NCBI GenBank assembly: GCA_902476875.1
Contig: CABSFC010000084.1
Span: 1 to 12,647, forward strand
Source: an uncultured Oscillibacter sp.
GTDB lineage: Bacteria > Bacillota > Clostridia > Oscillospirales > Oscillospiraceae
Direction: 5' to 3'
DNA length: 12,647 nucleotides
The notes below the pieces were generated by a model. It worked only from the letters and a program-made list of their open reading frames with translations, was not told the DNA's origin and searched no databases. Positions 5,967 through 10,755 of the stretch are shown one piece after another (position 1 is the stretch's first letter; every line of letters begins with the position of its first letter). The position numbers were made by a program, and so were the translations under genes.

Positions 5967-7295
5967 TCAGATGCCGCCCTTGAGGATGCCCAGGATGATG
6001 ACGGTGAGGGTGACCAGGCAGAACACGTATTTGCCAAGATACGTCACCCACCGCCCCGGCGGCGTCAGGCGGCCCTTGCCCATCTCGCTGCGGGCGAAGT
6101 CGCTTCCCATGACCCAGAAGAAGAGAATGGCGGAGAGCAGGGCGCCGATAGGGATGATATAGATGGAGACGGCGTCCATCCAGGCGCTGACCACGTCGCC
6201 GTTTTCGATGAACACGCCCACCGCCGCGCCCACACCAACGACGATCACGCTGGCAAGGACCCGGGACAGGCCGAAGCGGTTCTGCAGGGCCTCGATGGGG
6301 GTCTCAAACAGGTTGACGATGGAGGTCAGCCCCGCGAACAAAATGGCGATGAAGAAGATGATGGCGATGAAGCGCCCACCGAAGATGTTTTGGAAGATGG
6401 CGGGCATGGTGATGAACATCAGGGGCGGGCCGGAGGAGGGGTCCAGGCCGAAAGCGAACACAGCGGGGATGACCACCATGGAGGCCAGGATGGCGGCAAG
6501 CGTGTCGAAAATGGCGATGCGGCGGGCGCAGACCAGACAGTCCTCCCCGTCGTTGAGGTAGGAGCCGTACACCACCGTGCCGGAGCCCGCCAGGGACAAT
6601 GAGAAAAAGCATTGGCCCAGGGCGTAGATCCAGGTGTCGGCCTTCAGCAGATACTCCCACTTGGGGACGAACAGATAGCGGTAGCCCTCCGCCGCCCCGG
6701 GCAGGAAGGCCACCCGGACGGCCATGATGATAAAGAGAATGAAGAACAGGGGCATCATGAACTTGTTGATGCGCTCGATGCCGCTGTTGATGCCCGCGAT
6801 CATGACCACGAAGGTGACGGCAAGGGCCAGCATGTGCCAGCCCACGCTGCCGAAGTCCCCCACGATGGCGCCGAAGTAGGCCCCGGTGTCGCCGGAGAAC
6901 ATGGACCCGGTGATGGAGCCGGCGGTGTAGCGCAGGACCCAGGCCATGACCACGGCGTAGCCGATGCCGATGGCAAGGGAGCCCACCACCGGGATAATGC
7001 CGATGTTCTTCAGCGGCAGGCGGTGCTGGTCCAGGGCCTTGCGGAAGGTGCCCAGCGGTCCGGTGCGGCCCCAGCGGCCGAAAGCGATCTCGCCGGAGAC
7101 GCCGATCAGGCCCAGGAACAGGCCGATGATGAAGTAGGCCACCAAAAACGCGCCGCCGCCGTACTTGGCGGCGCGGTAGGGGAATGCCCAGACGTTGGCC
7201 ATGCCCACGGCGGAGCCGATACAGGCCAGGATAAAGCCCCAGCGGTCGCCCCATTGGGCACGCTCCTCCGTGCCGGTTTTACAGGTCTCTCCCAT
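5967..7295 (-). CDS. Sodium-dependent transporter of the NSS/SNF family
   Basis: This is an inner-membrane Na+ symporter of 442 residues with the LeuT-type fold and about eleven membrane segments (near 20-38, 48-70, 98-122, 152-170, 180-197, 226-246, 262-283, 307-330, 346-364, 375-397, 420-438). Segment 1 carries GSAVGMAN with the LeuT sodium-site equivalents A29 and N34. Segment 6 has the unwound SLSLAGSGT stretch, and T324-S325 match the LeuT Na2 ligands. Eleven rather than twelve segments is common in bacterial members. The position of LeuT gate residue R30 is Ala (A37, in NVWAFPY), so the outer gate probably differs. The substrate is probably an amino acid or a similar small amine, which cannot be specified. 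The ATG at 7293-7295 follows GAGGTG (7302-7307) by six bases; the upstream in-frame start has no such site. It is convergent with the hydrolase gene. Confidence 0.92.
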   Translation of the reverse strand: MGETCKTGTEERAQWGDRWGFILACIGSAVGMANVWAFPYRAAKYGGGAFLVAYFIIGLFLGLIGVSGEIAFGRWGRTGPLGTFRKALDQHRLPLKNIGIIPVVGSLAIGIGYAVVMAWVLRYTAGSITGSMFSGDTGAYFGAIVGDFGSVGWHMLALAVTFVVMIAGINSGIERINKFMMPLFFILFIIMAVRVAFLPGAAEGYRYLFVPKWEYLLKADTWIYALGQCFFSLSLAGSGTVVYGSYLNDGEDCLVCARRIAIFDTLAAILASMVVIPAVFAFGLDPSSGPPLMFITMPAIFQNIFGGRFIAIIFFIAILFAGLTSIVNLFETPIEALQNRFGLSRVLASVIVVGVGAAVGVFIENGDVVSAWMDAVSIYIIPIGALLSAILFFWVMGSDFARSEMGKGRLTPPGRWVTYLGKYVFCLVTLTVIILGILKGGI

Positions 7296-7490
7296 GAAAA
7301 ACACCTCACTTTGATTTTGGAGCTTCGCGGGGCCGCCCACGGGCCCCGGCGCGTGGCTTTGGTGCCGGGATGGCGTATGGATGCGGCGGATGTCCCTCCT
7401 TTCGGCGTTTCTGGCCTATCATATGTGGGAGGGGAGGTCCCGCTTTCTAGCGTTTTTTCAAGCTTAACGAAATGTTGGCGGGAGCGCGGG
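7296..7490 (-). promoter_or_regulatory. Upstream region of the transporter gene
   Basis: This region must hold the transporter promoter. A TATGAT (7418-7423, minus strand, 5 of 6 to the -10 consensus) is the best candidate, but no acceptable -35 lies 16-18 bp from it. A start there would leave a leader of about 115 nt with a 7-bp GC hairpin (7328-7334 with 7342-7348). I recognise no riboswitch; in particular there is no glycine-aptamer-like pattern. Confidence 0.25.
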
Positions 7491-7520
7491 AAAAAGCCCC
7501 GCCGCACATGGCGGCGGGGC
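7491..7520 (-). terminator. Intrinsic terminator of the deacetylase gene
   Basis: GCCCCGCCGC (7496-7505) and GCGGCGGGGC (7511-7520) form a perfect 10-bp stem with a five-base loop. On the minus strand the stem is followed directly by TTTTT (7495-7491). It begins seven bases after the deacetylase stop codon and separates that gene from the transporter. Confidence 0.88.
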
Positions 7521-7526
7521 GGGCGG

Positions 7527-8354
7527 TCACTGCGTCTCCGGCAGCTCCTCCAGGGAGGCGAAGGAGTAGCCCATCTCCTCCCACTTCGTCAGAAGGTCGT
7601 CCAGAATTTCGGCGTTGGTTTTGGAGGTGGAGTGCAGCAGGACGATGGCACCGTCGTGGATGCGGGGCAGCAGCTTGGCGTAGGCCTGCTCCGGCGTGGG
7701 CTGGTCGTCCGCGTACCAGTCCACATACGCCAGGCTCCAGAAGACGGTCTTGTAGCCCAGGGCCTGGGCCTGCTTCAAATTCTCCTCGCTGTACTTTCCC
7801 TGGGGCGGGCGGTAGAACATGGGCAGGGGCTGCCCGGTGGTCTCCTGATACAGCGCCGCCAGACTGTCCAGCTCCTTTTGAAAAGCCGCCTGGTCGCTGA
7901 TGGCGGACATGTCCGGGTGGTGGTAGGTGTGGTTGCCCACGATGTGGCCCTCCGCCGCCATGCGGCGGATGATGTCCGGGGCCGTCTCGATCATGTGGCC
8001 CACCACGAAGAAGGCCGCCGGGGCATTGTGTTTTTTCAGGGCGTCCAGGATCTGCTCCGTGCAGCCGTTTTCATAGCCGCAGTCGAAGGTCAGGTAGATG
8101 ACCTTTTTCTCCGTGTCGCCCAGGTAGTAGGCGTCATATCGGGCCAGGTCCTCCACGGTGGCGTTGCCCACGGGGGACTCCCCCTCGGTGGGGAAGGCCA
8201 GCCCCCAGTTGTCGGCGGAGGCGGGAATGGCGGCGGAGGTGGAGGCGGAGACGGGCTCCGCCTGGAAAAAGCGGCCCTGGATATAGAGCGCTCCGGCCAG
8301 GAACAGGCAGGGGAGGAGCAGCGCGAGGGTATAGCGGGTGGGACGGTGAGACAT
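7527..8354 (-). CDS. PdaA-like polysaccharide (peptidoglycan) deacetylase
   Basis: This 275-residue exported carbohydrate esterase has the NodB fold. Residues 1-30 form an uncleaved signal anchor or signal peptide, followed by an Ala/Ser-rich stretch. The catalytic domain starts near 72 with YDAYYLGDTEKK, which is characteristic of the PdaA family. Motifs are TFD91CGYENG (catalytic Asp), H142-x-x-x-H146 (metal), R182-P-P-Q-G, VFWSLAYVDW (205-213) and LLH241S. In Bacillus, PdaA deacetylates N-acetylmuramic acid so that muramic delta-lactam forms in the spore cortex, which spores need for germination. The second Asp of the classical TFDDG motif is Asn in PdaA and Cys here (C92). ATG 8352-8354 has AGGAGGT (8360-8366) five bases upstream. 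This supports a spore-forming host. A vegetative wall deacetylase is the alternative. Confidence 0.88.
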   Translation of the reverse strand: MSHRPTRYTLALLLPCLFLAGALYIQGRFFQAEPVSASTSAAIPASADNWGLAFPTEGESPVGNATVEDLARYDAYYLGDTEKKVIYLTFDCGYENGCTEQILDALKKHNAPAAFFVVGHMIETAPDIIRRMAAEGHIVGNHTYHHPDMSAISDQAAFQKELDSLAALYQETTGQPLPMFYRPPQGKYSEENLKQAQALGYKTVFWSLAYVDWYADDQPTPEQAYAKLLPRIHDGAIVLLHSTSKTNAEILDDLLTKWEEMGYSFASLEELPETQ

Positions 8355-8418
8355 AGGGGACCTCCTGTCAGCGGTATTGTGGGTAGTGTTGCCCGCCAGA
8401 CGGGGGATTATGCGGAGA

Positions 8419-8447
8419 TTGAAAAAAGCGGCGAAAGCTGGTATGAT
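8419..8447 (+). promoter_or_regulatory. Sigma-A promoter of the three-gene nuclease operon
   Basis: TTGAAA (8419-8424, 5 of 6) and TATGAT (8442-8447, 5 of 6) are exactly 17 bp apart. Transcription would start near 8454. The leader of about 42 nt holds a 6-bp GC stem-loop (8466-8471 with 8476-8481) that ends two bases before the ribosome binding site and may modulate initiation. Confidence 0.65.
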
Positions 8448-8495
8448 AAAATTCCGAGATCAACGCGGCGCGTTCGCGCCGGAAGGAGGAAGACA

Positions 8496-8909
8496 TTGAT
8501 CGCTGCGGTTTGTATAGGTGACGGAAACGGGATGCTGTTCAATCGCCGCCGGGTCAGCCGGGACCGGGCGCAGCAGGAGGACCTGCTGGCCTTGTGCGGG
8601 ACTGGACGGCTGTGGCTGGCGCCGTACTCCGCGCCGCTGTTCGCCTGGGCGGCGGAGCGGCTCACGGTGGACGACGCGTTTTTGGAGAAAGCCGGTCCGG
8701 GAGAGGTCTGCTTTGTGGAGGACCGGGCCCTGGCTCCGGCGGCGGACCGGCTGGAGGCGGTGGCGCTGTACCGCTGGAACCGGGCCTACCCGGCGGACGT
8801 CCGGTTCGATCTGGACCTGACGGACTTCCGGCTGGAGGAGCGGACGGAGTTCCCCGGCACGTCCCACGAGAAGATCACAAGAGAGCTGTACAGGCGGAAA
8901 GAGAGATAG
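8496..8909 (+). CDS. Conserved Clostridia protein of unknown function next to a nuclease
   Basis: This small soluble protein has 137 residues, with no signal peptide and no membrane segment. The TTG at 8496 is preferred because AAGGAGGA (8483-8490) lies five to six bases before it and because the first strand (IAAVCIGDGNGM) would be lost from the next ATG at 8532, which lacks a ribosome binding site. Landmarks are DGNGMLFNRRR (9-19), a Trp/Tyr-rich segment near 39-52, CFVED, YRWNRAYPAD and a C-terminal GTSHEKITRELY. From memory, relatives in Clostridia are often auto-labelled 'ribonuclease Z', but there is no HxHxDH metallo-beta-lactamase motif, so I reject that. The N-terminus faintly resembles dihydrofolate reductase. 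It is the first gene of the operon and its stop lies two bases before the nuclease ATG, so a partner or inhibitor of that nuclease is possible but unproven. Confidence 0.75.
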   Translation: MIAAVCIGDGNGMLFNRRRVSRDRAQQEDLLALCGTGRLWLAPYSAPLFAWAAERLTVDDAFLEKAGPGEVCFVEDRALAPAADRLEAVALYRWNRAYPADVRFDLDLTDFRLEERTEFPGTSHEKITRELYRRKER

Positions 8910-8911
8910 GC

Positions 8912-9637
8912 ATGGCAAGACGGAAGACAAAGAAGAAGCAGCTGACCCCGGGACAGGCGCTTTTATTGCTGGTGGTGTGCGCCGTCATCGCCCTGGCGCG
9001 GTGGTATCTGGAGCCGGCGCCCAATACGGCGTCCGTGTCCATGGAGGACATCCCGGACTATGACGGCACGCCCTATGTGGAGATCGACGGCAACCAGCCC
9101 GCCTTCACGGCGGAGGAGCTGACGGAGGTGTCCTTCGAGGAGTACAGCCCCCTGGACGCCCTGGGGCGCTGCGGCGCGGCCTACGCCAACGTGGGGCGGG
9201 ACCTGATGCCCTCGGAGAAGCGGGGGGACATCAGCAGTGTGAAGCCCAGCGGCTGGGTCCAGGCACAGTACGACTTCGTGGACGGCAAGAGCCTGTACAA
9301 CCGCTGCCACCTCATCGGTTTCCAGCTCTCCGGGGAGAATGCCAACGAGTGCAACCTCATCACCGGCACCCGGTACATGAACGTGGACGGGATGCTGCCC
9401 TTTGAGAACCTGGTGGCGGACTATGTGCAGGAGACGGACAACCATGTCCTCTATCGGGTGACGCCGGTGTTCGAGGGCGCGGAGCTGGTGGCCCGGGGCG
9501 TCCAGATGGAGGCCCTGTCCGTGGAGGACGGGGGCGACGGCGTGTGCTTCAACGTGTTTGTGTACAACGTCCAGCCCGGCGTGGAGATCGACTACGCCAC
9601 CGGCGAAAGCTGGCTGGCGGAGGAGGGCGCGGCATGA
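8912..9637 (+). CDS. Membrane-anchored DNA/RNA non-specific endonuclease
   Basis: The 241-residue protein has a very basic N-terminus (MARRKTKKK) and one hydrophobic segment (about 16-32), indicating a type II signal anchor with the enzyme outside the membrane. The catalytic domain is of the betabetaalpha-metal NUC type: YNRCH133LIGFQL corresponds to the DRGH motif, with H133 as general base, and NLITGTRYMN157 supplies the Mg2+-binding Asn. It resembles the streptococcal EndA/streptodornase group (YNRGHLIGYQ) more than Serratia nuclease. Cys replaces Gly in the RGH core (R131-C132-H133). It probably degrades extracellular nucleic acid for nutrition or DNA uptake. Only a weak ribosome binding site precedes the ATG, two bases after the previous stop, so translation is probably coupled. 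Its own TGA overlaps the ATG of the exonuclease gene. Confidence 0.87.
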   Translation: MARRKTKKKQLTPGQALLLLVVCAVIALARWYLEPAPNTASVSMEDIPDYDGTPYVEIDGNQPAFTAEELTEVSFEEYSPLDALGRCGAAYANVGRDLMPSEKRGDISSVKPSGWVQAQYDFVDGKSLYNRCHLIGFQLSGENANECNLITGTRYMNVDGMLPFENLVADYVQETDNHVLYRVTPVFEGAELVARGVQMEALSVEDGGDGVCFNVFVYNVQPGVEIDYATGESWLAEEGAA

Positions 9638-10314
9638 TGGAACGGCTGTGGGAGCGGTTTGACCGCATCGTGGTGTTCGACACGGAGACCACCGGCATCG
9701 AGTTTGGAAAGGACCGCATCATCGAGCTGGGGGCCGTGTCCCTGGAGGGCGGCGCGGAGGCGGACAGCCTGGATGTGCTCATCCGTCTGCCGGAGGGGGA
9801 GACCCTGCCGCCCTTCATCACGGACCTGACTGGCATCACCGACAGCCAGCTCCTGTCCGAGGGCGTGGACCAGGGAAAGGCGGTGGAGGTGTTCTGCCGC
9901 CTGCTGGACGGGGCGGAGCGGCCGCTGCTGGTGGCTTACAACGCCCAGTTCGATCTGAACTTCCTGTACTGGTTCCTGCGGCCCTATGGCCGGGTGGACG
10001 TGCTGCGCGCCCCGCGGTTCCTGGACGCCCTGACAGTGTACCGGGACCGGCGGGACTACCCCCACAAGCTGTGCAACGCCATCGACGCCTACGGCCTGGG
10101 GGACACGGCGGTGAACAGCCACCGGGCCGTGGACGACGCCCGGGCGACGGTCCAGCTGCTGGAGGCCATGGCGGCGGAGCGGGACGACCTGGAGCGGTAC
10201 ATCGACCTGTTCGGCACCCATCCCAGATACGGGCTCTCCGGCAGAAAGATCTCCTCCGTGACCTACCGGCCCCAGCCCTACCAGCGGACGGCGCCGCTGT
10301 ATGAGCAGAAATAA
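9634..10314 (+). CDS. DnaQ-like DEDDh 3'-5' exonuclease
   Basis: This 226-residue cytoplasmic protein has all Exo motifs: Exo I F-D16-T-E18-T-T-G, Exo II N103-A-Q-F-D107, and Exo III H163-x4-D168 (SHRAVDDA). The set is intact, so it should be an active Mg2+-dependent exonuclease for single-stranded DNA or RNA ends. The C-terminal tail (about 185-226) carries FGTHPRYGLSGRK, a segment I associate with stand-alone Clostridia epsilon-like proteins. It is much too short for PolC and has no helicase or polymerase part. The ATG at 9634 overlaps the nuclease stop codon (ATGA), and GGAGGAGGG lies upstream. It is the third and last gene of the operon and a terminator starts three bases after its stop. 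A proofreading role is less likely than oligonucleotide turnover or repair. Confidence 0.9.
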   Translation: MMERLWERFDRIVVFDTETTGIEFGKDRIIELGAVSLEGGAEADSLDVLIRLPEGETLPPFITDLTGITDSQLLSEGVDQGKAVEVFCRLLDGAERPLLVAYNAQFDLNFLYWFLRPYGRVDVLRAPRFLDALTVYRDRRDYPHKLCNAIDAYGLGDTAVNSHRAVDDARATVQLLEAMAAERDDLERYIDLFGTHPRYGLSGRKISSVTYRPQPYQRTAPLYEQK

Positions 10315-10316
10315 GG

Positions 10317-10364
10317 CTTACAAAAATTCCGGACGGTTTTGACCGCCTGGAATTTTTTTGTAAG
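10317..10364 (+). terminator. Intrinsic terminator of the nuclease operon
   Basis: CTTACAAAAATTCC (10317-10330) pairs with GGAATTTTTTTGTAAG (10349-10364), the right arm having two extra T. An inner stem (10331-10337 with 10342-10348) closes a TTTG loop with one mismatch. Seven T (10353-10359) follow the GC-rich core. It begins three bases after the exonuclease stop. The outermost GTAAG of the stem is also the first unit of the adjoining direct-repeat array. Confidence 0.8.
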
Positions 10365-10413
10365 AAAAGCGTAAGAAAACTGTCGGCGGCCCGTAAGAAA
10401 CCCCTGTTATGGT
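10360..10413 (+). promoter_or_regulatory. 11-bp-phased direct repeats with a -10 element: probable response-regulator site
   Basis: GTAAGAAA occurs at 10360, 10371 and 10393. The starts are 11 and 22 bp apart, so the copies lie on one face of the helix; the missing unit at 10382 begins GT but has diverged. Such phasing is the hallmark of OmpR/PhoB-family response-regulator sites. A TATGGT (10408-10413) follows the last unit and there is no -35 element, as expected of an activated promoter. The likely target is the downstream exporter operon. Confidence 0.4.
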
Positions 10414-10505
10414 AAGGCCGAAACTCCTTCAGGACCGCGGGATGCGCCGCCAGGATGGTGCGGGGAAAAATCCCGGAAAATTTTTCGAAAAATGCGCCTT
10501 TTTCC

Positions 10506-10536
10506 TTGACTTTCCCCCTTCTGGAGGGTCTATGCT
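10506..10536 (+). promoter_or_regulatory. MerR-type promoter: 19-bp spacer with internal dyad
   Basis: TTGACT (10506-10511) and TATGCT (10531-10536) are separated by 19 bp, too long for normal RNA polymerase. The span 10508-10530 is an imperfect dyad centred on 10519, with GAC and TCC on the left mirrored by GGA and GTC on the right. MerR-family activators (CueR, BmrR and others) use exactly this layout and untwist the DNA to align the two hexamers. No gene starts within 200 bp other than the exporter adaptor. Confidence 0.5.
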
Positions 10537-10580
10537 CAGGCCCTGGACGGACCGCCGGAGAGAAAATTTGCGGCAGCGTC

Positions 10581-10608
10581 TTGACAAATCCCACGAATGT
10601 GCTATTGT
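10581..10608 (+). promoter_or_regulatory. Sigma-A-type promoter of the exporter operon
   Basis: A perfect TTGACA (10581-10586) is followed after 16 bp by TATTGT (10603-10608). Transcription would start near 10615 and give a leader of about 140 nt. The start region overlaps imperfect inverted repeats (10605-10634) that look like an operator. A second -10-like TACAAT (10630-10635) has no -35 partner. Confidence 0.5.
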
Positions 10609-10634
10609 ATTAATCAGTTAAGACACTAGTACAA
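10605..10634. repeat. Imperfect dyad over the start of the exporter promoter
   Basis: TTGTA (10605-10609) is mirrored by TACAA (10630-10634), and 8 of 11 bases match between the outer arms. Inside it TTAATCAGTTAA (10610-10621) gives a second small dyad. The layout resembles operators of GntR/YtrA-type repressors often found before ABC exporters. No regulator gene is present in the window to support this. Confidence 0.3.
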
Positions 10635-10704
10635 TGACACAAAAAACTTTCCAGTCCTGAAGAAAAACCCGGTCCTGTCTCGTAATAGGAGCAGGCGGAG
10701 CGGC

Positions 10705-10721
10705 GCCGGAGGAACTCCGGC
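10705..10721 (+). repeat. Hairpin in the leader of the exporter operon
   Basis: GCCGGAG (10705-10711) and CTCCGGC (10715-10721) form a perfect 7-bp stem with a GAA loop. It ends 19 bp before the ribosome binding site and is not followed by a T-run, so it is not a terminator. It may affect mRNA stability or translation. Confidence 0.35.
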
Positions 10722-10755
10722 AGCGTGAATCTATAACGGCAAGGAGAATGGAATC

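Noticed and set aside
7296..7490. Amino-acid riboswitch before the transporter gene
   Set aside because: I looked for a glycine-type aptamer because of the transporter context and found none of its conserved blocks.
8355..8418. SigG-type promoter for the PdaA-like gene
   Set aside because: A GCATA-like -35 can be found on the minus strand, but no convincing CATnnTA lies at the right distance.
6612..8909. A 765-codon open frame on the plus strand
   Set aside because: It runs antisense through the transporter and deacetylase genes, whose motifs are unmistakable. Only its last 138 codons (from the TTG at 8496) form a real gene. Long antisense frames are expected in GC-rich DNA.
8496..8909. Ribonuclease Z label for the 137-residue protein
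   Set aside because: There is no HxHxDH motif and the chain is far too short for a metallo-beta-lactamase fold.
10409..10621. A 70-codon open frame upstream of the exporter operon
   Set aside because: It has no ribosome binding site, overlaps two promoters and resembles no protein family.
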